64,000 nt of DNA from Candidatus Babeliales bacterium (GTDB taxonomy: Bacteria > Babelota > Babeliae > Babelales > JABDEC01): the NCBI GenBank assembly GCA_031292305.1, contig JARLHJ010000034.1, positions 5,447 through 69,446 of the forward strand. The letters run 5' to 3'. The translations under genes and the position numbers were made by a program. The notes below the pieces were generated by a model. It searched no databases and was not told the origin of the DNA. It worked only from the letters and a program-made list of their open reading frames with translations. The stretch's first letter is position 1. Every line of letters starts with the position of its first letter. This document shows, piece by piece, positions 8,332 through 17,011 of this stretch.

Positions 8332-9342
8332 ATGAATGACATGATGTTAGAAAAAAATACAAAATTAAATACGCCGGAATTAACAGAGGAAATTGCTGTC
8401 TCATCACAAGCATTTGATTTATTAAAGCGTGAAATTTCTAAAGTAATAATAGGTAACGAAGAAATTATAAATTTTATTTGCATAGCAATAATATGTAATG
8501 GACACATATTATTAGAAGGCGTACCAGGTGTAGCAAAAACTACAATGATAAAAGCATTTTCAAACGCATTGGGTTTAGTGTTTAAACGTATTCAATTTAC
8601 ACCGGATTTATTGCCAACAGATTTAATCGGAACATTAATTTATAATCAAAAAACTCAAGAATTTGAAACTAAAAAAGGTCCAATTTTTGCAAATATTATT
8701 TTAGCAGATGAAATTAATAGAGCATCTGCCAAGGTGCAATCGGCACTATTAGAATGCATGCAAGAACATCAAGTTACTATTGGTTCACAAACATATAAAT
8801 TAGATGAACCATTTTTTGTTTTTGCAACACAAAACCCAGTAGAGCAAGAAGGTACTTACCAACTTCCAGAAGCGCAACTTGATAGATTTATGTTTAAGCT
8901 AATGGTTAATTATCCTTCTATACAAGAAGAAAAAAAAATAGTTACTAATATTGGATTGCATAATGTTATTAACCAAGTTTTAAGTAAAGAAAATATATTT
9001 AAAGCACAAGAATTGGTGAACAGTATTTATCTAGATGAAAAAATTCTTGATTACATTGTGAGCATTGTAGCAGCTACGCGAGACCCGGAAAAATTTAATA
9101 TAAAAAACATAAAAGAATATATTAGTTATGGTGTTTCTCCACGTGCTACTATAGCTCTTTACCAAGCAAGTAAAGCGCAAGCATTTTTAAAGCATAGACA
9201 TTTTGTAATACCAGATGATGTGAAATTTATTGCATTTGCAATAATAAGACATAGATTAATACTAAGTTATGAAGCCCAAGCAGATAATATAAATGCTGAT
9301 GATATTGTAAAAAAAATATTAGAAACTTTGCCATCTCCTTGA
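8332..9342 (+). CDS. MoxR-family AAA+ ATPase
   Basis: This 336-residue protein starts at the ATG seven bases after AAGGA; in-frame ATGs at 8260, 8272 and 8317 lack such a site. It has Walker A GVPGVAKTT, Walker B ILADEINRA, sensor-like FATQNPVEQEGTY and LPEAQLDRF. This is the classic MoxR order, with a C-terminal lid domain including SPRATIAL. MoxR ATPases act as chaperones for metal-enzyme or envelope-complex maturation, usually beside DUF58/VWA genes. None is present here. Instead a type II secretion operon follows 84 bases later. Confidence 0.9.
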   Translation: MNDMMLEKNTKLNTPELTEEIAVSSQAFDLLKREISKVIIGNEEIINFICIAIICNGHILLEGVPGVAKTTMIKAFSNALGLVFKRIQFTPDLLPTDLIGTLIYNQKTQEFETKKGPIFANIILADEINRASAKVQSALLECMQEHQVTIGSQTYKLDEPFFVFATQNPVEQEGTYQLPEAQLDRFMFKLMVNYPSIQEEKKIVTNIGLHNVINQVLSKENIFKAQELVNSIYLDEKILDYIVSIVAATRDPEKFNIKNIKEYISYGVSPRATIALYQASKAQAFLKHRHFVIPDDVKFIAFAIIRHRLILSYEAQADNINADDIVKKILETLPSP

Positions 9343-9350
9343 ATTTTAAC

Positions 9351-9414
9351 TTGACAAGAAATTATATGCAGATGTATGGTTTGACATATCCTTTATTTGG
9401 TTCGCTAGTATAAA
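9351..9414 (+). promoter_or_regulatory. candidate promoter region of the secretion operon
   Basis: Two perfect TTGACA hexamers occur at 9351-9356 and 9381-9386. The first is followed after 18 bp by TATGGT (9375-9380); the second is followed by TATAAA at 9409-9414 with an over-long 22-bp gap. Either could drive the gspC operon. This gap of 84 bases is the only non-coding room upstream of it. Confidence 0.35.
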
Positions 9415-9426
9415 AAAGGACTTTGA

Positions 9427-10527
9427 ATGAAGCAATCATTATGGATTGTAAATAGTATTCTGTTTTGTTTATTTTTAGGTGTTATTTTATTTATTGCTTT
9501 TTCAAAAGTAAAAATTGCTTCAAGAAAGTCAATTGTTCCGGAGGTTGTTTCAACTAAAGGAGAAGTAATAACAAAAATGGATACAACTGCAATTTATAAA
9601 AATGATTTATTTGGCACAACGCAGCCTATGCAAATAAAAAATCAAGAAACTACTGAATTAGAAATAGCAATGCCAGCAGCACCACAAGCAGTTAGGGCAG
9701 AAGTTCCAGAAGTAGAAAATCCTAATTTTCTTGAACCGTTACCATTAACATTAACTGGAATAATAGTGGTTAGTGATGAAAGTAATAATCAAGCCATAAT
9801 AATGGACAATAGAACCAATAAGCAAAAGAATTATAAATTAGGTGATGAAATTGAAGATGCTCAAATAGCTAGCATATTTAAAGAAAAAATAATTTTAATA
9901 AGGTCTAATGGCCAACAAGAAGTATTATACCTAAGAACAGCAGACGTGAAACAAGATAGTCCTATGGAGCAAAAAGATTGGAAGAAGATTATTAAAAAAA
10001 ATGGTGAAAATGAATACGATGTTGACTATGAAAAATTTGCTGAAAATGTAAAAAGCATTGGTTCGTTTACAGATTTAATGAATCTAACTTCTGCCTATAA
10101 AGATGGTAAAAATATTGGTGTAAAAGTTGGAAAAGTAGAAACAGGTAGTTTAGCAGCTGAACTAGGGTTGCAACCAGGCGATATTATTCAAAAAGTTGAT
10201 GGAATCGAAGTTGATAATACTCAAAATAGATATGAAGCATATTCAAAAGCAATTTGTAAGCAAGATGAAGATTTTATAAATGTTGAAGTTTTAAGAAGTG
10301 ATAAAACACAAACAATAAAATATAGACTTTCAACCGCTAAGGATCTAATTATAAAATCTGAGATTAAACCAAAAGAGATTAATGAAGAGAATATAATTAA
10401 AGAAAAAATGAAAGTGCTGCAAGAAAAGCATAAGTTTGCTCCAAGTTATAAAGAAATAAAATCACAAGAAAGATCAAAATTATTTAAAAAGATGGCAGAC
10501 TATAAACCTAATGATGTTAATAAATAG
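9427..10527 (+). CDS. gspC: GspC-like type II secretion inner-membrane protein with PDZ domain
   Basis: This 366-residue bitopic protein has one N-terminal membrane helix (SILFCLFLGVILFIAF). An IYKNDLFGT-like motif follows, then the GspC homology region (LTLTGIIV, AIIMDN, YKLGDEI, ILIRSNG). A PDZ domain lies at about 225-300 (VKVGKVETGSLAAELGLQPG then DIIQKVDGIEVDN). GspC bridges the inner-membrane platform and the secretin in type II secretion. The homology region and its place directly before a secretin gene support the call. The C-terminal 50 residues are Lys/Glu-rich and unmatched. The ribosome site is AAAAGGA. Confidence 0.85.
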   Translation: MKQSLWIVNSILFCLFLGVILFIAFSKVKIASRKSIVPEVVSTKGEVITKMDTTAIYKNDLFGTTQPMQIKNQETTELEIAMPAAPQAVRAEVPEVENPNFLEPLPLTLTGIIVVSDESNNQAIIMDNRTNKQKNYKLGDEIEDAQIASIFKEKIILIRSNGQQEVLYLRTADVKQDSPMEQKDWKKIIKKNGENEYDVDYEKFAENVKSIGSFTDLMNLTSAYKDGKNIGVKVGKVETGSLAAELGLQPGDIIQKVDGIEVDNTQNRYEAYSKAICKQDEDFINVEVLRSDKTQTIKYRLSTAKDLIIKSEIKPKEINEENIIKEKMKVLQEKHKFAPSYKEIKSQERSKLFKKMADYKPNDVNK

Positions 10528-10538
10528 GTAATGACAAT

Positions 10539-12785
10539 ATGAATTCAATAAAATTGCTCTTTTTAGCAGGTTCATTTTTAATTAAAATTCAAGCGGATGC
10601 TCCCAATAGCAATTTGATTGGGATGTTAGAAAAAATTTCAGAACAACCTACAAAAGATTTAGTAAAAAGCGATGATGATCGTCAGGTTAATCCTGAAATG
10701 ACGACAGCTTTAGAAAAAAAAGTATTAGAACTTCCTGAAAAATTTGAAGATCTAGAAAAACTAAAAGAAAATAAAGAAGAATTAAAATATGATCTCAACT
10801 TTGAAAACGCTTCTGTAAAAAATGTTTTAGATTATGTGCAAGGCATATTCAATATTATTTTTTTCTCAGACGATCAGGTAATTAGTGAGAAAAAACCAAA
10901 AGGAGTTGGTGACCTTAAGGTAACCTATAAAACTAATAAAAAAATTTCACAAAAAGAAATTTTGAATTTTATAGATTTAATATTAGAGCTTGCTGATCTT
11001 GCACGTATAAAAATGGCTGGAGTGGAAAATACATATAGAATTACCAATATTGTAAATGCAAATAAATCTAATTTGCCAACCTATATTGGAATAGATTCAA
11101 ATGATCTTCCAGATGAAGGCAGAATACGTTATGTATACTTCTTTCAAAATAGACCTGTAAATCAATTAGCAGAAATAATAAGAAAATTACAAAGTAGAAC
11201 AGGACAAATTAATACATTTCCTGACTCAAATGCAATGATATTTACTGACGAGGCATTCAACATTAAATATCTAATGAATGTTATAAAAATAATGGATTCA
11301 AAAGATTTGCCAGAGGTTCTATCTATCTTAAAGCTAAAAAATGCTGATGCAGGCGAAGTAGCCAAGCTATATGAAACTTTAAAGGGCAAAGATGATATAT
11401 TCAATCCATTTGCAGAAAAAAAGGGTCCAAAGCTTACACAAACTCTGAAAGTAATTACAGAGCCAAGAATGAATGCATTAATATTATTTGGTCCGCGGGA
11501 TCAAGTCCAACAAATAGAAAAATTCATAATAGACCATGTAGATATAGAGCTTCAAGAGATACCAGCAAAAATATTCACACGTAAATTAAATTATGCCCCA
11601 GCAGAACAAGTAGCTAAAATATTAAGTTCTGTAGTTGGTTATGGTGCAGAAACAGAAGCTGCTAAATATGGTGGCATAAAAGCCGGAGAAAAATATTTAA
11701 GCAATATGTCTTTTGAAGCAGATAAACAAGGAAATATTTTAATTATTCGTGGAAGCTTGGAAGATTATAATTTAATTAAGCCGTCTATTGATGAACTAGA
11801 TAAGCCTCAAAGACAAGTAGCCGTGGAAGTCTTATTAGTGACTATGAGTTTAGATGATACTAGAGAAATTCAAAATCAAATAAGAAATAAAAACCCAGGC
11901 AAACTAGACTTTCAATTACTTAATCAAATAACACCAACAGTAGTTACTGATACAGGTAGACTTACAGGGAATTTATTAAATAACGTAGTTAATGGCTCTT
12001 ATGTAGGTACTGGATGGAACCTGTTTTCTTTAGGTAAAAGCGATGCTTGGTCATTGTTAGATGTGTTACATTTTCCAAATCGTACAAACACCTTAGCGCA
12101 TCCATTTTTGGTTGCTACAAATAAATACACTGCTACAGTTTCTATAGGTACAAAGCGTAACGTTGTAATAGGTAATATCACCAGTAGTGGACAAAATACA
12201 GATGAAAAAGATTTTGTTGAAGCATCAACAACAGTTAAAGTTACTCCTCAAATAAATTCGTTTGGAGTAATCAATTTAGATATTGATATTTTAATAGAGC
12301 AATTTACTTCAGCTGATCCTAACAGTCCAAATAGAAGTATTCAAAAAGTTCGCACAAATACAAGTGTTGCTGAAAATGAAATTATAGCACTTGGTGGAAT
12401 AATAGATAAAACACGTACTAATGATGAAGTTGGGTTGCCAATAATTTCTAGGATTCCATTTATTGGTTCACTATTTAGAGGTAAAATAACCGATTTAACA
12501 ACAGATTGTTTAATGGTATTTATTTGCCCTAAAATTATTAATCCGCATGCTAATTTATTAACACCATTTACACAAAGTAAGTTAGATGATGTTGGTAATT
12601 TGATGACGGAAATGGATAGTTACGAAAATCCACGTGACCCTATTAGTAGATGGTTCTTTAAAGAGCCACATAAAGAAATGAATAAAATGGTGGATGATTT
12701 TGTTTATAAAAATATAGAGAAGCCAAAAACACAGATAAATACAAAATCAAAAACGGGTTCTAATAAAATAGATGGCAAGAAATAA
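10539..12785 (+). CDS. gspD: type II secretion secretin, copy 1
   Basis: This 748-residue protein has a signal-like N-terminus and an Asp/Glu/Lys-rich linker (30-85). An N0/STN-type domain follows (DLNFENASVKNVLDYVQGIF) and then N1-N3-like repeats (RIRYVYFFQNRPVNQLAEII; LNYAPAEQVAKILSSVVGYG). The secretin barrel carries the signature GLPIISRIPFIGSLFRG near residue 632. It would form the outer-membrane channel of a type II system. After the barrel is a tail with RDPISRWFF (about 699) that recurs in all four secretins here. It is closest to copy 2, whose start overlaps its end by 14 bases. Confidence 0.9.
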   Translation: MNSIKLLFLAGSFLIKIQADAPNSNLIGMLEKISEQPTKDLVKSDDDRQVNPEMTTALEKKVLELPEKFEDLEKLKENKEELKYDLNFENASVKNVLDYVQGIFNIIFFSDDQVISEKKPKGVGDLKVTYKTNKKISQKEILNFIDLILELADLARIKMAGVENTYRITNIVNANKSNLPTYIGIDSNDLPDEGRIRYVYFFQNRPVNQLAEIIRKLQSRTGQINTFPDSNAMIFTDEAFNIKYLMNVIKIMDSKDLPEVLSILKLKNADAGEVAKLYETLKGKDDIFNPFAEKKGPKLTQTLKVITEPRMNALILFGPRDQVQQIEKFIIDHVDIELQEIPAKIFTRKLNYAPAEQVAKILSSVVGYGAETEAAKYGGIKAGEKYLSNMSFEADKQGNILIIRGSLEDYNLIKPSIDELDKPQRQVAVEVLLVTMSLDDTREIQNQIRNKNPGKLDFQLLNQITPTVVTDTGRLTGNLLNNVVNGSYVGTGWNLFSLGKSDAWSLLDVLHFPNRTNTLAHPFLVATNKYTATVSIGTKRNVVIGNITSSGQNTDEKDFVEASTTVKVTPQINSFGVINLDIDILIEQFTSADPNSPNRSIQKVRTNTSVAENEIIALGGIIDKTRTNDEVGLPIISRIPFIGSLFRGKITDLTTDCLMVFICPKIINPHANLLTPFTQSKLDDVGNLMTEMDSYENPRDPISRWFFKEPHKEMNKMVDDFVYKNIEKPKTQINTKSKTGSNKIDGKK

Positions 12786-14841
12786 AAATTTATTAATTAT
12801 TACATGTTTTTTAATTTTTAAAATTTTTGGTGATGAGCCAAAAGTTGAGCTTAATTTTGAAAGTGCTTCTTTAGAAAATGTCTTAAGTTACATCGAAGAA
12901 TCTTTTAATATAAAGCTTTTGCCAGATGATGCAATAGTTACAGACAAGAAAATAAAAGGTGTAAAAGATGTTAAAATTACATTTAAATCTAATAGACCAT
13001 TTAATAAAACACAAGTTCTTGAATTTCTTGATCTGTTATTAGAAGTTTCAGAATTGGCGCGTATTCCAGCTCCTGGAGTACCAGACCTATTTAGAATAAC
13101 CAATGTTGCAAATTCTAATAAAGCTTACTTGCCTACTTTCATATCTAAAGAAATTGATGAATTACCTAATGAAGGCAGAATTCGTTATCTTTATTTTTCT
13201 AAAAATAGGCCAATTAATCAATTAAAAGATATTATTCAAAAATTACAAAGTAAAAATGCTCAAGTTAATATTTTTCCAGATTCGAATGCTTTGATAATTG
13301 TAGATGAAGCTTATAATGTTAAATCGTTATTAAAGATTATTAAAGAATTAGATACCTTAGATTCTCCAGAAATCTTAACAATTATTAAATTAAAAAATAG
13401 TGATGTAAATGACATAATTAAAATTTATGATTCACTAAAAGGTAAAAATGAGACACATAATCCATTTGTAGATACAAAAGGTACTAATCTTGCGCAAGAA
13501 GTAAAAGCTATAGCAGATAATAGAACTAATTCTTTAATTTTATTTGGTCCCAAGAATGAAGTTAGAAAAATTGAAAAATTTATTACTGAACATATAGATA
13601 TCGAACTAAACGTAACGTCTAAAAATATTCATTTTTATAAATTAAATTATGCGTCTGCAGAACAAGTTGCCAAAATTATGAATTCAGTTTCTCAGTATGG
13701 TGCTGCAACTCAAACAGGACAAGCTCAAGGAGTTAAATCTGGTGAACAATTTATCAATAATTTATATTTTGAAGCTGACAAAAGTGGAAATAATTTAATT
13801 ATTAAGGGACCTTTAAAAGAATATAACTTAATTAAAAATACCATTGAACAATTGGATGCTCCTCAACCTCAGGTTGCGCTAGAGGTTTATATTGTAACAG
13901 TTGATTTAACAGAATCAAAATCTATTCAATCTCAAATCAGAAATAAAAACTTAGGCCAATTAAATTATCAATTTGTTAACTCTAATACCGTAGTTAGTCC
14001 AACTGGTTCATTAGTTGCTAATTTAATTTCTTTGGCTACTAATTCAACAGTTTATCCGGCTGGCAGTACTCTTATTTCTTTAGGCAAGGTGGATGTTTGG
14101 GCTTTAATTGGAATTTTACAAAAAGAAGTTTCTACGAATGTGATAAGCAATCCTTTTTTGGTAACGGCAAATGGTACACCTGCAAAATTAACATTTGGAA
14201 CACAACGAAGAGTAACTACTAGTAATATTGTAACTACTGGACAGACAACACAAAACTCATTTGGTACTGCCGAAGCAAATATATCTGTTAGTGTTACACC
14301 GCAGATAAATGCTTCTGGATTTATTAGTTTAACTATTGATATACGTATTGAAAGTTTTACAAGTACTGATCCATCTTCACCTGATATGAATAAAAGCCAA
14401 ATTTCATCTAAGATTAAAGTTGCTGATGGTGAATCTGTTGCTTTAGCAGGCCTTACGATGAATACGCGTACTTATTCTAAGATTGGTATACCCATTTTAG
14501 AAAATATACCAATTCTGGGGCATTTATTTAGTTCTACATATAGTGATTTAGAAAAAAGTAATGTCATGGTATTTGTATCTCCAAAGATTATTAATAATAC
14601 TTTTTCTAAAAATCCAATGAATAGTTTTACTAAAAATAAAACAAATGATATTAATCAATTAATAGATGAATCACAAAGTTATTTAAATGTGCGTGATCCT
14701 ATAAATAAATGGTTCTTTAATGAACCGGATAATGAACTTAAAAATATGTTTAATGATTTTGTTAAAATTGATAATAAAGAAATTAATAAAAAGAACAAAC
14801 CAGTAAAAAAGTCAAAATTAATGGCTAGCGTTGGGGGTTAA
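12772..14841 (+). CDS. gspD: type II secretion secretin, copy 2
   Basis: This 689-residue secretin is a clear paralog of copy 1. It shares the STN segment (LNFESASLENVLSYIEESF), the EGRIRYLYF segment, LNYASAEQVAKIMNSVSQYG and the barrel signature GIPILENIPILGHLFSS near residue 570. It has a signal-like start (LLIITCFLIFKIFG) and lacks the acidic linker of copy 1. The tail motif RDPINKWFF is at about 641. The reading frame is intact throughout, so this is a second working secretin rather than a decayed duplicate. It overlaps copy 1 by 14 bases, implying translational coupling. Confidence 0.9.
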   Translation: MARNKNLLIITCFLIFKIFGDEPKVELNFESASLENVLSYIEESFNIKLLPDDAIVTDKKIKGVKDVKITFKSNRPFNKTQVLEFLDLLLEVSELARIPAPGVPDLFRITNVANSNKAYLPTFISKEIDELPNEGRIRYLYFSKNRPINQLKDIIQKLQSKNAQVNIFPDSNALIIVDEAYNVKSLLKIIKELDTLDSPEILTIIKLKNSDVNDIIKIYDSLKGKNETHNPFVDTKGTNLAQEVKAIADNRTNSLILFGPKNEVRKIEKFITEHIDIELNVTSKNIHFYKLNYASAEQVAKIMNSVSQYGAATQTGQAQGVKSGEQFINNLYFEADKSGNNLIIKGPLKEYNLIKNTIEQLDAPQPQVALEVYIVTVDLTESKSIQSQIRNKNLGQLNYQFVNSNTVVSPTGSLVANLISLATNSTVYPAGSTLISLGKVDVWALIGILQKEVSTNVISNPFLVTANGTPAKLTFGTQRRVTTSNIVTTGQTTQNSFGTAEANISVSVTPQINASGFISLTIDIRIESFTSTDPSSPDMNKSQISSKIKVADGESVALAGLTMNTRTYSKIGIPILENIPILGHLFSSTYSDLEKSNVMVFVSPKIINNTFSKNPMNSFTKNKTNDINQLIDESQSYLNVRDPINKWFFNEPDNELKNMFNDFVKIDNKEINKKNKPVKKSKLMASVGG

Positions 14842-14843
14842 TA

Positions 14844-16451
14844 ATGATAAAAAATATTCTTCTTCCTGAAAAGATAGGTAATTATTTTATATTTCCTAAA
14901 AGAATTATTGGATTTTTTTTAGGCAAAAACATAATAAAAGCTACCCAATTAAATGTTTCTGGTTCCAGAAAAACTATTGTAGAAAAATATTTTGAAGAAC
15001 ATTTAGAAATAGGAAGCAATTTATCTAGGGCTATAGAAAAAATTATACAAAAAACTGATAAATATGATGGTATAAAAGTATCATTACCAGGATCTTTAGT
15101 AATTTTTAAAGAATTAACATTGCCGTTTACAGATCTTGATAAAATAAGAATGGTATTGGATTTTGAAGTAGAAGCAGCTTTGCCATTTTCTATAGATGAA
15201 GCTGTTGTAGATTTTATAGTTATAAAAAAAGATTTGCTTAAGAAAGAATCAACAATATTGGCTTGTGTGGCAAGAAAAAAAGATATTTATGAATTAATAG
15301 ATACTTTTAAAAATGCTGGCTTACAAATTACTAATGTAGGCGTTGATGTAATAGATATTTATGGTCTTTATAAATCTATTTATGCTTTGAATACTGGTAC
15401 AGATATTATTTTGGATATAGAATTTGCATATACAAATGTAATATATGTTCAAAATGGTGAATTAAGACTAGCAAGAACTATACATCAGGGAATATCAACT
15501 ATAGCTAAAAGCATTTCTGAGCATATGAAAATAGATAATAATAAAGCATTAGAATATTTGATAAGATTTGGATTAGAGATCAGTGAAGATCAAGAATATA
15601 ATAGAGCAGTTAACAATGCGATGTCGGAATTTATTGGCTCTATTCAATTTACATTAAACTCATTTAAGAGTTTATATTCTAGTTTTTCTGAAATAACAAG
15701 AATAATAGTGACCGGCAATGAAATAAAAAAGTTTTCAGAATTTTTAGAAACGAAATTGAATATTAAGTCTGAATATTTAAATACGACAAAAATTTTACAA
15801 AATAATAATATAACATTTAAAGAAAAGCATTTTCCTAATTCAGGAATAATTAGCTTAGCGGCAGCACTACCGGTACCACAAACTGAAGAATTTAATTTAT
15901 TGCGTAAAGATCTTGAACCTAAAGATATTAATTTATTAAATAAGCAAATAATTGCGTTTATAGCATTATTTATTTTAGCATTTGCACCACTATTAGGTTA
16001 TAGTTATTTTCAAAAATCTAAATTAGAGACTGAAGTTAATAATTCAAAAAAAGAAGTTATAGCTATATTAAAAAATGAATTCGAAATAACAGATCCAAAA
16101 ATACTAAAGAACCTTACTGAAGTTATTCAAACAGCTAAAAGCAAATTAGATGAAGAAAAAAACATTTGGTATGCCTTTTCACCCCAAACTAGATTGTCTT
16201 TTTTGAAGTATTTAAATGAATTGAGTGAAATAATAGATAAAGATGCAATTGGGTTAAAATTAAAAAAATTGACCATTTTTACTACCGCACCCGATGTTAT
16301 TACATTAGATGGGGAAGTTAGAGATTTTGCAGCTCTTGGAATATTAGAAAAAGAACTAGATGAATCTAAATTATTTAGCCATGTTTCTGCGCCTCAGGAA
16401 ACAAAATTTAATATTGATATAACTACTAAGAAAAATGAGGAGCTTGAATAA
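14844..16451 (+). CDS. gspL: GspL-like (PilM-PilN fusion type) assembly-platform protein
   Basis: This 535-residue protein has an N-terminal actin-like PilM/GspL cytoplasmic domain (KVSLPGSLVIFKELTLPF; VGVDVIDIYGLY; IIVTGNEIKKF). One membrane helix follows near residues 372-394 (IIAFIALFILAFAPLLGYSY). The rest is a PilN-like periplasmic part with coiled-coil and ferredoxin-like character (KLKKLTIFTT, ITLDGEVRDFAALGILEKEL). GspL recruits the GspE ATPase to the membrane, and the same function is split as PilM and PilN in type IV pili. It lies between two secretin pairs. Its stop shares one base with the next start. Confidence 0.8.
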   Translation: MIKNILLPEKIGNYFIFPKRIIGFFLGKNIIKATQLNVSGSRKTIVEKYFEEHLEIGSNLSRAIEKIIQKTDKYDGIKVSLPGSLVIFKELTLPFTDLDKIRMVLDFEVEAALPFSIDEAVVDFIVIKKDLLKKESTILACVARKKDIYELIDTFKNAGLQITNVGVDVIDIYGLYKSIYALNTGTDIILDIEFAYTNVIYVQNGELRLARTIHQGISTIAKSISEHMKIDNNKALEYLIRFGLEISEDQEYNRAVNNAMSEFIGSIQFTLNSFKSLYSSFSEITRIIVTGNEIKKFSEFLETKLNIKSEYLNTTKILQNNNITFKEKHFPNSGIISLAAALPVPQTEEFNLLRKDLEPKDINLLNKQIIAFIALFILAFAPLLGYSYFQKSKLETEVNNSKKEVIAILKNEFEITDPKILKNLTEVIQTAKSKLDEEKNIWYAFSPQTRLSFLKYLNELSEIIDKDAIGLKLKKLTIFTTAPDVITLDGEVRDFAALGILEKELDESKLFSHVSAPQETKFNIDITTKKNEELE

Positions 16452-17011
16452 TGCAAATTTTTGATAAAGTTAGAAGCTTTTTTATTTACATGCAAGAGAA
16501 TGATTTTAAAAAATATTTAATGATTTTTTTAACAATAATATTTTTGGCTGTTGGTTTTATTCTATATCAATATTTTTCCAGAATTTCCTATTTAAAAAAA
16601 GAAATTCAACGTATTAATGCATCACGCGAAGAAGCTCAAAAGATTTTAACAAAACATCAACAGGTAAAAAAACAAAAAGCAATAGTTGCTGAATTGTTAG
16701 AAAGAGGCAAAGTTTTTAAAATCTTAGATTTTTTTAATTCAGTGGTTGAAAAATTAAATCTTTCCAATAAAGTTAAAGAAACTAAAATAACAGTGAATGG
16801 TTTGGAAAATTCTGCTACGCAAGAATATGAAGAAATTAAATTAGAGGTTGATCTTACTTCAATGAATATGAAAGAATTAACCGATTTATTAAATGAAATA
16901 GAAGAAAATGAAAGAGTTTATATTAAGGGTTTAGAAATAACTCATCCTAAAGCTATTCCTGCAGTTGATGTTAATATAAGTATTGCAACATTACAGTTAA
17001 AGGCAGAATAA
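16451..17011 (+). CDS. GspM/PilO-like assembly-platform protein
   Basis: This 186-residue bitopic protein has one membrane helix near residues 24-42 (YLMIFLTIIFLAVGFILYQYF). A coiled coil follows (about 45-80), then a ferredoxin-like periplasmic domain (KVKETKITVNGLEN; YEEIKLEVDLTSMNMKELTD; RVYIKGLEI). This is the PilO/GspM architecture, and GspM/PilO pairs with GspL/PilN. A good GAGGAG ribosome site lies inside the end of gspL. The sequence is too divergent to choose between the GspM and PilO labels, so I give no symbol. Confidence 0.75.
   Translation: MQIFDKVRSFFIYMQENDFKKYLMIFLTIIFLAVGFILYQYFSRISYLKKEIQRINASREEAQKILTKHQQVKKQKAIVAELLERGKVFKILDFFNSVVEKLNLSNKVKETKITVNGLENSATQEYEEIKLEVDLTSMNMKELTDLLNEIEENERVYIKGLEITHPKAIPAVDVNISIATLQLKAE

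Noticed and set aside
12772-12785. Possible frameshift joining secretins 1 and 2
   Set aside because: The 14-base overlap is a normal coupled start; each protein has its own signal sequence and a complete barrel.
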